This document shows positions 11,991-20,304 of a stretch of 30,181 bases of DNA, in pieces. The translations under genes and the position numbers were made by a program. The stretch covers positions 1-30,181 of IMG/VR virus record IMGVR_UViG_3300046010_002409. One strand, written 5' to 3'. The DNA comes from a virus. The number at the start of each line of letters is the position of its first letter. Within the stretch, counting starts at the first letter, position 1. A model generated the notes under the pieces. It was not told where the DNA came from, ran no database searches, and saw only the letters and a program-made list of their open reading frames with translations.

Positions 11991-12354
11991 GGTTTAGATG
12001 TTTCTTGATAGCGTTAATATCGCGGCTCTGGTCTTTCTGAATTTCAGCGTGTGCCTGTTGCGCTTTTTCGGCATCAGCTAATCGCTTCAGTATTTCCGTG
12101 TCGGATTCTTTCAACTGCTTAATGTCCTTCGCTATATCCTCAACTTTACCTACGGCATTCTCTATCCGCTCCACGTATTCGTTGAACTTTTTAGTGATCC
12201 AGTTTCCGATCAGTTTTGCTATCCATCCGAATAGCATAGTCAGTAAAGCGACGAATAAGTACCCAAGATACTTAAGTCCTTCCTGTACTGCATTGTCTTG
12301 TGCTTCAGCCATAGGTCTTCTGTCTGAATCACTCAGGCAAAGGGTCTGTGCCAT
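11983..12354 (-). CDS. Membrane-anchored coiled-coil protein (XhlA-like or spanin-like)
   Basis: 123 residues. One membrane helix lies at about 29-50 (YLGYLFVALLTMLFGWIAKLI). A long coiled coil follows (about 55-115: RIENAVGKVEDIAKDIKQL, then EILKRLADAEKAQQAHAEI). This layout recalls haemolysin XhlA-type proteins or inner-membrane spanins, both lysis partners. The annotated start is ATG 12354; a second ATG 14 codons in (12312) would give a neater protein beginning MAEAQDN and is equally likely. A 15-bp palindrome lies just upstream. Confidence 0.5.
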   Translation of the reverse strand: MAQTLCLSDSDRRPMAEAQDNAVQEGLKYLGYLFVALLTMLFGWIAKLIGNWITKKFNEYVERIENAVGKVEDIAKDIKQLKESDTEILKRLADAEKAQQAHAEIQKDQSRDINAIKKHLNLD

Positions 12355-12364
12355 CGTGTTTCGG

Positions 12365-12379
12365 TTTGTAAGTTACAAA
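12365..12379. promoter_or_regulatory. 15-bp palindrome upstream of the lysis cluster
   Basis: TTTGTAA-G-TTACAAA is a perfect inverted repeat with a single central base. It sits 11 bases before the start at 12354, in the only gap (33 bases) separating the lysis group from upstream structural genes. It could be an operator. No promoter -7 box is placed correctly beside it. Confidence 0.3.
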
Positions 12380-12387
12380 TTTCCTGA

Positions 12388-12612
12388 CTAAGCGTTCGGC
12401 TTCGGTCTGCGTGGGCTACCTCCGATTGCAATAATCGTATTGTCTGGCAATGTACCCTGTAATTTAGTAGGGTCACTAATGCCGTCCGCGATTTCATATA
12501 GCGCGTCCAACTGATTACTCAGATCAGATTTGCTTACCGATTCTGGAAGTGCTGTCCAAAAATCACCGTTTGCCAAAAATAAAGCTGTTTCTTGAATGTT
12601 GAATGTTGTCAT
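12388..12612 (-). CDS. Small hypothetical virion-region protein
   Basis: 74 residues, acidic, from ATG 12612 in the repeated context GTAAAACA. It starts TTFNIQETALFLANGDFW and continues with a leucine-rich helix (SDLSNQLDALYEIADGI). The end is proline-rich and basic. No family is recognised. It lies between the acetylesterase gene and the lysis cluster. A short hairpin, GCACT with AGTGC, lies in the upstream gap (about 12628-12643). Confidence 0.5.
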   Translation of the reverse strand: MTTFNIQETALFLANGDFWTALPESVSKSDLSNQLDALYEIADGISDPTKLQGTLPDNTIIAIGGSPRRPKPNA

Positions 12613-12645
12613 TGTTTTACGTGCTATGCACTGGGGGAAGTGCGG

Positions 12646-14238
12646 TTAAAATCCATCTATTACTATTTTGTCGTAAAGTAATCCTGATATGGTCGTTATT
12701 CCAGATGCATCGTAATGTACTTCGTCTGTATCTGTTGTAGCCGTATCAGTATTAATTGTTCTGTAGTATGTCGTATTGGTCAACTGAACAGCGTCCTTAG
12801 CTGCGTTAACTGTTGATTTATACAGAAGTGTTCCCAATGTCTGATTTGCTGATAGTCTGCAATCGTAAAGGTAAGGGAAAGTAAAGAATACCTGCTGAAT
12901 CTTTGTATCAAATACTGAGTTTGCCTGACCCGTAAGCCAGTTCTGCCAACTTGTTTGATACGCATTAGCATAAGCCAATACCAACGAATCCGCTTCACCT
13001 TGTATCCAAATAAAGGCAATGTGATTTATAGTATATCCGTTAGAAAGTTCCCATTCCTTCAAGGCTGTAAGATCGTTGCTAAGCTGCGTAAACTCACCTC
13101 CGATCGGATTTCGTGACCATGACGGAGCGTTGTTTGCCAAGTACGAGCCGCCCTGAACGACCTTGAATACGTAGATCGTTTTTTCATATTGCAAATTCAA
13201 ACGTTCGCATAGTTCGTACTCTACACCATACTCATTCCCGCTCTGCGTGTCTGAGTATTGGTTGTTATTAAGAGTGCTATTAATGTTCTCAAATCCCGTT
13301 CCGTTCCATACTTTGAGCCATTGCAGTTCTCCTGTTAATCGTGACGGCAATTGCGCCATAGGCACTCGCCCTGATCCGTTTGATTGTCCTTCTATTGTAA
13401 CAACTGAAACCTGTTTTTCGGCAGGGCAATCGCTCACGCGGCTACCAGATACCATTCCTGCGGATGTAAACGCACCACCAGAAACTAAATCAGTCCATGT
13501 CCAATTTGTTGAGAATGTGGCAGACTGCGATGGATTTAAAAGCAATACCAAATTAGCATTCAACCCTGAGTTAGTGCGAACATCAAACGGCACACGCTCA
13601 TTGTAAAGTGCTGCAACATTACTAGCCGATAGGTTGTCGTTAAATATTGCAATCTGACCGACTTTAATATTGGAATAACTAGCGGCATCATTACGACCCC
13701 CTAAGTTGATAGCAGGTGACGAAATGTTATTGATAGTTGTAAATGTTCCCGTCTGCGTTGTTGTACCTGCTAATGCAAGTCCGTTACGATAAACAGTTAT
13801 GCGTGACGTAGCCGATAGCGTACCGTCATACACTATTGTAAACTGATTCCATTCGCGCGTTTCGCTGATTGATGCCGTTGAAACGTATGATATATCGTTG
13901 CTGCTATTGGTAAACAATCTAACCTGAAACTTTTCAGCGTTGGTAAAGTTGATCGTAAACTGACGCGCTGACGTTGCAGATGATTTATCGCGACATAGTA
14001 TAAACTGAGCGGTTGCAGGATTACTGTTTTTCTTAACCCATAACGAAATAGTAAACTGCTTATTTGATCCGACAATAGCATTGTTAATCAATGTAGATAT
14101 AGTCGAATCAGCAGTCATTATATCATCAGTAGCATCAAATGAGAAAGAGTTAGTTTCCCATGTTGGCGATGTATAATCTAATACGTTATAACCACCACCT
14201 CGCGGTGCAAAATATGGTCTTAGCCCCACCCCGATCAT
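12646..14238 (-). CDS. Virion-associated LamG-like lectin plus SGNH carbohydrate acetylesterase (SASA-like)
   Basis: 530 residues in two domains. Residues ~30-215 look like a concanavalin/LamG jelly roll (SFSFDATDDIMTADS, FTISLWVKK, WNQFTIVYDGT, IKVGQIAIFND). Residues ~275-525 carry SGNH/sialate-O-acetylesterase motifs: GQSN (284-287, nucleophile Ser286), GGSYLANN (about 363), WIQGEAD (411-417) and D-x-x-H (Asp505, His508). The domain would remove acetyl groups from surface polysaccharide, and the lectin domain would bind it. The position among connector and tail genes suggests it is on the particle and strips or recognises capsule or O-antigen during adsorption. The start overlaps the upstream gene stop (ATGA). 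Confidence 0.75.
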   Translation of the reverse strand: MIGVGLRPYFAPRGGGYNVLDYTSPTWETNSFSFDATDDIMTADSTISTLINNAIVGSNKQFTISLWVKKNSNPATAQFILCRDKSSATSARQFTINFTNAEKFQVRLFTNSSNDISYVSTASISETREWNQFTIVYDGTLSATSRITVYRNGLALAGTTTQTGTFTTINNISSPAINLGGRNDAASYSNIKVGQIAIFNDNLSASNVAALYNERVPFDVRTNSGLNANLVLLLNPSQSATFSTNWTWTDLVSGGAFTSAGMVSGSRVSDCPAEKQVSVVTIEGQSNGSGRVPMAQLPSRLTGELQWLKVWNGTGFENINSTLNNNQYSDTQSGNEYGVEYELCERLNLQYEKTIYVFKVVQGGSYLANNAPSWSRNPIGGEFTQLSNDLTALKEWELSNGYTINHIAFIWIQGEADSLVLAYANAYQTSWQNWLTGQANSVFDTKIQQVFFTFPYLYDCRLSANQTLGTLLYKSTVNAAKDAVQLTNTTYYRTINTDTATTDTDEVHYDASGITTISGLLYDKIVIDGF

Positions 14239-14528
14239 GATACGAAGTTATACGCGATCAACGAACCAGACGAAGCCGTAATAGCAACAATGTACGAACC
14301 CGAAGGAGCGCAAATGTAAGTTCCCGCTTTGAGCGTTTTACCGCTAAGGTTTGCCTGTGTCAGATAGTTTGTGGATGTAAATCCCGTAGGAGTTGTGTTC
14401 AGCGTTAATACGGTCAACACAGTATCTTCTAATACCGTGAATCCGTAAAATAGTTTACCAGTTACCGCGCTATCTGCTGATGAGATATGATAGCATCCTG
14501 CGTCTGCTGAAAGTCTTGAAAGTGTCAT
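14235..14528 (-). CDS. Small beta-rich virion protein
   Basis: 97 residues rich in T, S, A and G, with alternating short strands (KLFYGFTVLEDTVLTVLTL, GTYICAPSGSYIVAIT). The composition resembles small phage head-fibre, decoration or tail-attached proteins. It starts at ATG 14528 after GTTAAAACA-like DNA (TAAAACAATG context shared with 12612 and 18574) and is translationally coupled to the acetylesterase gene, perhaps as its attachment partner. Confidence 0.5.
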   Translation of the reverse strand: MTLSRLSADAGCYHISSADSAVTGKLFYGFTVLEDTVLTVLTLNTTPTGFTSTNYLTQANLSGKTLKAGTYICAPSGSYIVAITASSGSLIAYNFVS

Positions 14529-14532
14529 TGTT

Positions 14533-15006
14533 TTATGTTAAAGGGTTTTGATTAAATGGTATTGCGCATCTGTTATTCGGTAACTTCACGCGTATCGGTA
14601 TCATAAATTCTACCGTCGTTAAATTCTTTGGTGTCCGCTCCGTTCGTATGCTCATGTTTATTGTGGCGCTTTCTGATACATTCCAACCGTAGCGGCTATC
14701 CATGCACTGAGCAATGACATCTTCAGCAATACGAACCAGATCAGATTCTACCTCTAATTCGTTAACCTCACCGCGCTTCACGTTGTCCGCCAACACGATA
14801 TTCATGTTGTACACGTTCACGCGTCCCGATTCACGGCTGATAGAATCACACGCGACCCACATTTCAGGCGAATTCGTAGTGCCTGACAAATAGAACTCAT
14901 GCGGATCACCGTAGTAAAACGTGTGTATCTGCAAATGCTCACTAGCGATCACCCGAAGGTTTTCCACCAGTTGATTCAGCGTTTGTATGTTGGTTACTGT
15001 TGACAC
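14533..15006 (-). CDS. Probable neck or tail-completion protein
   Basis: 157 residues. It begins with a helix (IQTLNQLVENLRVIASEHLQI), then strands (TFYYGDPHEFYLSG, VNVYNMNIVLADNV) and another helix (LVRIAEDVIAQCMDS), ending in strands (TVEFMIPIRVKLP). This order and its place two genes after the portal suit a tail terminator or head-closure protein. The assignment rests on gene order and fold impression, not on a recognised signature. Confidence 0.5.
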   Translation of the reverse strand: MSTVTNIQTLNQLVENLRVIASEHLQIHTFYYGDPHEFYLSGTTNSPEMWVACDSISRESGRVNVYNMNIVLADNVKRGEVNELEVESDLVRIAEDVIAQCMDSRYGWNVSESATINMSIRTERTPKNLTTVEFMIPIRVKLPNNRCAIPFNQNPLT

Positions 15007-15053
15007 GTTTTTTGAATGCTTCTAATTTGGCTCTTGTTTTGTTACGTTTACGC

Positions 15054-15632
15054 TCAGAGGTCAACGGAATTGTTTCCTTTGCAGCATGGGTCGTATTTTC
15101 CATAGATCGAAGTGTTAGGCATGAACCATCCCGCACCGCGTTGTGATCGGTTCGGGTGTATTGTATCTACTCCATCCCCTGCGTCACTATACAGCGGATA
15201 ACTTGCATCGTTTTCAATAAGGTAATTGGTGAGGCGATCAGAGTATTCCTCAAAACGCTCACGGCAATACGTAACCATGTAATCCAAATCCGACTTACTG
15301 GCGGGGTTAGCGTTATCGCTAGTCTGCGTTACGATGCCTTTGTTACGGAACTTGTACGTAAAGATCATAACCCCATCAGCCAGTACGCGCCATTTTAAAG
15401 CGGGGTTGATTTTCTCAAACAACAAAGTCTGATTCAACGCGGTAATCGTGTTAGTGCGTACCTGCGTTTTCAGTTCTTCATACAATGCCGTTCCGACAAT
15501 CGGAAGAATGAACAATTCCTGCGAATCCCATATCAGTTCCCGCAGTTGTTGATGATCGTAATTCGATTCAACATAAGCCAATAACCCCGTGTCGTTGGCA
15601 TCCATGAATGTCGGTCTGTATATAGTTGGCAT
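15054..15632 (-). CDS. Head-tail connector (adaptor-like) protein
   Basis: 192 residues, mainly helical, directly downstream of the portal gene with a one-base gap. It has the look of Bacteroidetes phage adaptor proteins (DUF6712-like): PTIYRPTFMDANDTGLLAY, a helix with QLRELIWDSQELFILPIVG, then LLFEKINPALKWRVLADGVM and a long helix LDYMVTYCRERFEEYSDRL. The C-terminal ~40 residues are Gly/Asn/Cys-rich and probably extended. It would sit between the portal and the tail. The 47 bases before the next gene hold nothing recognisable. Confidence 0.6.
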   Translation of the reverse strand: MPTIYRPTFMDANDTGLLAYVESNYDHQQLRELIWDSQELFILPIVGTALYEELKTQVRTNTITALNQTLLFEKINPALKWRVLADGVMIFTYKFRNKGIVTQTSDNANPASKSDLDYMVTYCRERFEEYSDRLTNYLIENDASYPLYSDAGDGVDTIHPNRSQRGAGWFMPNTSIYGKYDPCCKGNNSVDL

Positions 15633-15633
15633 C

Positions 15634-17598
15634 TTACTTGATCTTAACTAATTGCTGTTTCCACGTATGGCGACACTGAGGCTGATTCACTCCGTCGTTA
15701 TTGTACCACCCTCCGCGTAAAGTCCAAACGTTGCGATCTTCTTTCGCTGAGATCTGATTGATTTCGTCACGGGTGTACACGCGGTTCAGTCCGATCAGAT
15801 CACGGCAGAACTTACGTGTGCGTTCGTTACCGTTTTCATCTTTTGGCAATATCGGTTCACCCATCCCTGCCGCCACGTCGTACTTGTAAACCACCTCATA
15901 TTTATCCGTCTTTGCAGGTTGCTCCGAGATAACATCGTTTCCTGCTTTGGTAACTTCGTTAACCTGCGTCTTTACGCCTTGAATGTCTTCCGTTCCCGAT
16001 GAAATGTAGCCGTTGTCAATTAGTCGCCCGATGGCATCACGAACTTCTGATGGTGTAACCTTCACCGCCTTAGCGATCACGTCAACAGGTGCGTATTTGT
16101 CCTTAGAAAGCAAATCCAATACAGAGCGGTCAATGCTTTTTACTTTAATATCGGCAAACTCAATACGCTCAAAGTCTTTTTCAAACTTTTCAATCTCGGA
16201 TGGATCGGTTGACGGGCAGTCACGCTCCGTGATCACCTCAAACATACTCGCATCACGCCCGAACTGAGCGAAGATGTCCATTTTTGCCGATGCGAACTTA
16301 CTTAGCGTCTGTGTTGTGGTAGTTTTTGCCCCTTTTAAGCCCACCAGTGAGCGCAATTCCTCCGCGCTGAGTGATTCTACCACTTTAGGCAATACTGCGT
16401 CTGGCAGCGCGTTTAATGCGTTCAGCATCTTTTGCGCTTTTTCGTCCACCACCGTATCAACTCCGAACGGGTTGAACTTTTTACTGATCAGCTTAATACC
16501 GACACCAAAATCCGACGCGAAAGTATTGAAAGTGTCCTCGAATGTCTTCTGAATCGGGTCTACATACGCACGCTGAAACGCGTTAACGTACATTTCCGCT
16601 TCATTACGCTGCCCTAACGCCCCTGCTTCGGTGTAACCTAGCAAAAGTTTAGGGTAGTGATGTGATGCCGTGATATGCAATACTGCCTGATCAACAATCT
16701 CTTTGTAAAGTGTCGACTGATCGGAAACAAGGCTGTCCTCTGCGAACATTCCCAATTCTTTCGACGGGGCAAAGTTCACCACAAGGCGCTCACCGTTTTC
16801 TCCGATGAAATTCTTCTTAATGCCGTCCACCATTTCCTCCTGTTGCTCAGGTGTTGGCAGTTCACCAATCACGTTAACGATCTTTGCAGGTGAGAAAGAC
16901 GCGGAAATATTTTTGAACTGAAAGTCAGTGTAGCGGATGTCGTTTTCTATCCACGTAACAGCGCCAATGTAATCAGGCACTCCGTAAATGTAACTTTCGG
17001 GAGCGTATGGCGTGTAATAGTAAACCTGATTGCCTTTTCTGTTCTTCGGATCGTATGCCGCGAATGTCTGAAAGTCTTCAGCCTCTGTTGGCTTTGGGTT
17101 TTTCTTTCTGTTGCCTTTTGCGTCCTGAATCCACCATTTCGACGTGTAGTAAAACTTAGAACGGTCTGCATTGGTGCGGATGTTCTTAACGTCGATATAT
17201 TTCAGCGTTGCTCCGCGTTTGCTTTTACCCCACTGCACCAAAACCGCATACGCTCCGAACTTCATATAGTCCAAAGCAATTCGGTTGTATGTTCCGTTCA
17301 AATCAACATCTGAAAACGGCTGTTGTAAGATTTTATTCGCTAGTGCCTTTTGTTCAATGCTGTGGATTCCCGTAGGATCGTAACCCAAACCACCGCCAAC
17401 AATATAACGAACCTTGCTATTGATAATAGCGTTATGAATAGACGAACGCATATACAGCGTTTCAAGGTAGTACGGATAGTCGTTATTCTCCCCGTAGGTG
17501 ATCCACTCCTGATCCTTCACCTCCAGAAACTTCGGCACTTTGCGGTTTTCAAACTGCACAAAGTGTGAACTGATCTTCCTGTCTATTGGCTTGTCCAT
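15634..17598 (-). CDS. Portal protein with C-terminal extension
   Basis: 654 residues. The N-terminal ~430 residues fit a phage portal (WITYGENNDYPYYLETLYM, AIINSKVRYIVGGG, then LKYIDVKNIRTN, YKEIVDQAVLHITASHHYP and EMYVNAFQRAYVDPI). Portals form the 12-subunit ring through which DNA enters and leaves the head. An unusual C-terminal part follows. A winged-helix-like stretch (about 497-545) includes DVIAKAVKVTPSEVRDAIG and LIDNGYISSG. The last ~70 residues have FCRDLIGLNRVYTRDEI, WTLRGGWY and CRHTWKQQ, a module I associate with Bacteroidetes phage capsid proteins. It starts 16 bases inside the preceding gene. Confidence 0.82.
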   Translation of the reverse strand: MDKPIDRKISSHFVQFENRKVPKFLEVKDQEWITYGENNDYPYYLETLYMRSSIHNAIINSKVRYIVGGGLGYDPTGIHSIEQKALANKILQQPFSDVDLNGTYNRIALDYMKFGAYAVLVQWGKSKRGATLKYIDVKNIRTNADRSKFYYTSKWWIQDAKGNRKKNPKPTEAEDFQTFAAYDPKNRKGNQVYYYTPYAPESYIYGVPDYIGAVTWIENDIRYTDFQFKNISASFSPAKIVNVIGELPTPEQQEEMVDGIKKNFIGENGERLVVNFAPSKELGMFAEDSLVSDQSTLYKEIVDQAVLHITASHHYPKLLLGYTEAGALGQRNEAEMYVNAFQRAYVDPIQKTFEDTFNTFASDFGVGIKLISKKFNPFGVDTVVDEKAQKMLNALNALPDAVLPKVVESLSAEELRSLVGLKGAKTTTTQTLSKFASAKMDIFAQFGRDASMFEVITERDCPSTDPSEIEKFEKDFERIEFADIKVKSIDRSVLDLLSKDKYAPVDVIAKAVKVTPSEVRDAIGRLIDNGYISSGTEDIQGVKTQVNEVTKAGNDVISEQPAKTDKYEVVYKYDVAAGMGEPILPKDENGNERTRKFCRDLIGLNRVYTRDEINQISAKEDRNVWTLRGGWYNNDGVNQPQCRHTWKQQLVKIK

Positions 17599-17963
17599 TT
17601 ATATTCTACGGTTACTTGCGGTGATGTGTACTGATGCGTATCTGTTCCCGTTACCTTCATCTGACCCGTTTCGCACAATGTCGTTGCCAGTCGGTAGTCG
17701 GTGTTGTTGCTGCTCGACTGCTCATACACGTAGTACGTATAGATTCCAGAGGGTAGCGTTAATGTGGTAAATCCCCCCTCCTCAATGTCGAACAGGTTAG
17801 AACGGTCTTTGTAGTTGTTGGCTACTTCGGTAATGATCTGAACGGCTTCAATGTTTGTAGCGTCATTGACAAAGCGCCACAGCCAGTACGGACTTGATAA
17901 CGTCTGTTTTTCTTTCAGCGTTACCGCGACCCGTGTAGTAGCATTGCGCGTGATGTTCAGCAT
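17583..17963 (-). CDS. Conserved structural-region protein
   Basis: 126 residues. It opens with MLNITRNATTRVAVTLKEKQ and SPYWLWRFVND, then GGFTTLTLPSGIYTYYVYEQ and a final beta strand. This layout (an initial N-E/R-T-T-x-x-V-x-V-T-L-x-E-K, a Y-W-L-F-R-F segment and L-P-x-G-x-Y-x-Y-x-V-Y-E-Q) recurs, as far as I recall, next to capsid and portal genes in Bacteroidetes phages. A virion or assembly role is likely. The start has the recurrent leader CGTCTTTACAGGT before ATG. A terminator lies just upstream (17995-18025), so expression needs readthrough or an unseen promoter. Confidence 0.55.
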   Translation of the reverse strand: MLNITRNATTRVAVTLKEKQTLSSPYWLWRFVNDATNIEAVQIITEVANNYKDRSNLFDIEEGGFTTLTLPSGIYTYYVYEQSSSNNTDYRLATTLCETGQMKVTGTDTHQYTSPQVTVEYKWTSQ

Positions 17964-17994
17964 ACCTGTAAAGACGTGAAAATGGCGTGTTGTG

Positions 17995-18025
17995 GAAAAA
18001 GAAAACCCGACCTTACGGGGTCGGG
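17995..18025 (-). terminator. Rho-independent terminator inside the late arm
   Basis: On the leftward strand CCCGACC pairs with GGTCGGG over 7 bp (18019-18025 with 18006-18012) with a six-base loop, followed by TTTTCTTTTT (17996-18005). It lies 34 bases after the gene at 18059-18574 and would lower transcription of the portal and later genes relative to capsid. Confidence 0.8.
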
Positions 18026-18058
18026 AATCCTTAGAAACAAAACTACACTTAACCTAAC

Positions 18059-18574
18059 CTAGAGATTATCGTAATTCGTGATATTCAGAATCGTGTCTTT
18101 CTCACGTCCTGTAAATGTTACGCTGTAACCGTTACGCTCATTGAAAGCCGTACCCGTTGCAGAACTTGAAGCCGATACAATCAACCCGCGCTCGTAACCG
18201 AATAACCACGCGTTGCCGTTGTTATCCTTTACCGCAACATGAACTAACATACCGTGCATATTATTCAGTGAATTGCGGAAAGCTACTTTCAATTTGTTGT
18301 TGATGTACGTGATCGTCTGCGTATGTACCGAAGTACCTGCTGCACGATCCGTAGCACCGTCGGAAGTCGCCACCGATGTTTCCTGTGCGCAATCGAAAGC
18401 GTACCAATCTGTCAGACCGTTACCCGCAAAGGTGATCTGACCAGACGTTACAGTAGCAAGCCCCGCAGATACAAGGGTCGCATCAAATGCACGAACCTTA
18501 ATCTGTGCCACGCCACCATTGCTGTCGTTACAGTCAATCGTGAATGAATTTAAAATGCTGTTTGAACAAGGCAT
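18059..18574 (-). CDS. Virion protein, probable tail-tube or head-decoration subunit
   Basis: 171 residues with many beta strands. The C-terminal half carries HTQTITYINNKLKVAFRN, then LVHVAVKDNNGNAWLFGYER, then GTAFNERNGYSVTFTGREKD. This pattern (N-G-x-x-W-L-L-G-x-x-x-G, a GTA linker, G-Y-x-x-T-F-T-G-x-E) is one I associate with abundant structural proteins of Bacteroidetes phages, of the tube or decoration type. It follows the major capsid gene after a hairpin and is itself followed by a terminator, as expected of a highly expressed protein. The start is ATG 18574 in TAAAACA context. Confidence 0.6.
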   Translation of the reverse strand: MPCSNSILNSFTIDCNDSNGGVAQIKVRAFDATLVSAGLATVTSGQITFAGNGLTDWYAFDCAQETSVATSDGATDRAAGTSVHTQTITYINNKLKVAFRNSLNNMHGMLVHVAVKDNNGNAWLFGYERGLIVSASSSATGTAFNERNGYSVTFTGREKDTILNITNYDNL

Positions 18575-18591
18575 TGTTTTATTGTGTTAAA

Positions 18592-18612
18592 GGGGAGGCG
18601 TCACACCTCCCC
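18592..18612 (-). terminator. Strong GC hairpin after the capsid gene (weak terminator or attenuator)
   Basis: GGGGAGG (leftward strand, 18606-18612) pairs with CCTCCCC (18592-18598) over 7 bp with a seven-base loop. Only TTT follows before AACAC, so termination would be partial. Such a hairpin may also protect the 3' end of the capsid message. Confidence 0.5.
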
Positions 18613-18629
18613 GTTATACATTCTGTTTA

Positions 18630-19622
18630 CTACGCTGTTGCGAATGATACCACCTGATCAGGGAACATCCATCCAGTAGTGAAGCGGTATGTTTCAGTCG
18701 AGTACAATTTCTTGTCCTTCTTCTCATACCACACCATTGAATCGTTGATGTCCGATACAAGGTCAGTTCCCAAATACGCCTGTGCTTTGTTGAAAGTCAG
18801 GATTCGGTTTTTGAACATCGCAGGAAGTGCGCTGTTGTTGTCTGCGTTCAATCCCGGTACGCCAACGATACGCTGACCTGTTCCCGGCATTTGCAGCTCA
18901 TAACGCGGTGTAGAACCGTCGTATTTGTAGTGGAACATATTCGCGTTCGTCAATGCGATAACCAATTTATCGAAAGTGTCCTCACCGCATACGGTTACTG
19001 TGTCTGTCTGACGACGCAGGTCAGAAGGCGTTGCCAACCATACGTTATTGAAGATCGTGATCACGTTTGAAGTAGTGATAGACGTGTGAGAGGTTCCCGC
19101 TACTGTCTGTGAATTCACATATCCGCCCGCAGTTTCGAGTGACTGCAAAAGACCGTTGAACTGCTTATAGTCTGTGTTTGATCCGCCCTGTGTCTTAGAA
19201 GACTGCCACATTGCGATCTCGAATTTCTTCGTAACGCGTGCGTCTTTGTCTTCCATTACGGTGTTCATGAATTCAGACGTTGCAGCGTTTTCATCCATGT
19301 TAGCACCTGCACGAAGATACTTCTGAGTAAACTTAGTGCGAAGGGTATCAAAACACCATTCGTTTTCAATTCCGAATGTGTCAACTGTCAGCGTAATATC
19401 TGCGAAAGTACCACCGTCGCCAGATGAGTTTTGAGCCGAACAACCACTGAGCGCCTGAAATACAGGGTCAGAAGTCATGTACGGAATCTTCTCCGAATAC
19501 TTGATACCTTCGTAAACGGTTACAAGCGGAATAGATACCGCACCGAAAACGATCTTACGTTTAATGTCCGAACGACCCTCTACGGTGTAGTTAGACAATG
19601 ATGATACTGTGAAACTTGCCAT
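18630..19622 (-). CDS. Major capsid protein (HK97-fold, probable)
   Basis: 330 residues, the usual length, directly after a scaffold-like gene. Segments such as DEWCFDTLRTKF-like EWCFDTLRTKFTQKYLRAGA, KFEIAMWQSS, NVITIFNNVWLATPSDL and QRIVGVPGLN with AMFKNRILTFNKAQAYLGTD fit the E-loop, P-domain and A-domain organisation of Bacteroidetes phage capsid proteins. It forms the icosahedral shell. The start ATG 19622 follows an A-rich leader (CAACAATAAACA). Neighbours (protease, scaffold, then tube/decoration protein) make the assignment firm. Confidence 0.75.
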   Translation of the reverse strand: MASFTVSSLSNYTVEGRSDIKRKIVFGAVSIPLVTVYEGIKYSEKIPYMTSDPVFQALSGCSAQNSSGDGGTFADITLTVDTFGIENEWCFDTLRTKFTQKYLRAGANMDENAATSEFMNTVMEDKDARVTKKFEIAMWQSSKTQGGSNTDYKQFNGLLQSLETAGGYVNSQTVAGTSHTSITTSNVITIFNNVWLATPSDLRRQTDTVTVCGEDTFDKLVIALTNANMFHYKYDGSTPRYELQMPGTGQRIVGVPGLNADNNSALPAMFKNRILTFNKAQAYLGTDLVSDINDSMVWYEKKDKKLYSTETYRFTTGWMFPDQVVSFATA

Positions 19623-19644
19623 TGTTTATTGTTGTTTGTGTTTG

Positions 19645-20283
19645 TTAGTGATTGAATGCTCTTTTTCTGTGTTCGATTACTTCTTCCTCGAAAGTCTTAA
19701 CCTTCGGGGTTTCTTTTTCAAACTTTACAGGCTCTTGCGGTGCTTCACCGAGTTCTGTTACCGCCTGATTGAGTTTTTCGATTGTCGCTGAAAACTTCGC
19801 TTTGTCCGCTTTCAGTTCCGCATTTTCCTGTTCGATTGCTGCGAACTTTGTAACGAGATCAGCAACCTGTGTTTTCAGTGCTTCGATTTCCGCTACCTTC
19901 TCGAAGATCATTTCCTTCTCAATGCGCTCGATTATCTGTGAAGGGTTTGGAGCGGTTGTTGCTGCGGGTGCTGCCGCTGTTGCATCCTGACCCATTTCCT
20001 GTTCAGTAGTCGCTGCGGGCGCTTTTACCTCCGCTACCGTGCCACCTGCTACGGTGAACACTGTACCGTCTTCTAGTGTGTACTCCCCGTCAGGAAGTGG
20101 CGCTTCACCTGCTTCGGTCATAACCATAACGGGTACACCCTGTGCGAGTGCTTCCCCTTCGATGCTTACCATTGTTCCGTCCGCGAGTTTCGCGTCCATG
20201 AACTTTTGCTTTTCTCCGAATGTTGCAAAAGCTTCTTTCAGCTTTGCCGCAAACGTCTGGATTTTCTCTTTTGTGATTTCCAT
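19645..20283 (-). CDS. Capsid scaffolding protein
   Basis: 212 residues. A lysine-rich helical start leads into two short beta repeats (LADGTMVSIEGEALAQG and YTLEDGTVFTVAGGTVAEV). An Ala/Pro/Thr-rich linker follows (about 88-112). A long coiled coil then spans about 113-180 (IIERIEKEMIFEKVAEIEAL, LVTKFAAIEQENAEL). It ends in a basic tail. This is the layout of a phage scaffold lying between protease and capsid genes. The D-G-T...G-G repeats are typical of Bacteroidetes phage scaffolds. It starts at ATG 20283 with the recurrent leader CGTCTTTAAAGGT. Confidence 0.7.
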   Translation of the reverse strand: MEITKEKIQTFAAKLKEAFATFGEKQKFMDAKLADGTMVSIEGEALAQGVPVMVMTEAGEAPLPDGEYTLEDGTVFTVAGGTVAEVKAPAATTEQEMGQDATAAAPAATTAPNPSQIIERIEKEMIFEKVAEIEALKTQVADLVTKFAAIEQENAELKADKAKFSATIEKLNQAVTELGEAPQEPVKFEKETPKVKTFEEEVIEHRKRAFNH

Positions 20284-20304
20284 ACCTTTAAAGACGTTGT
20301 GTGA

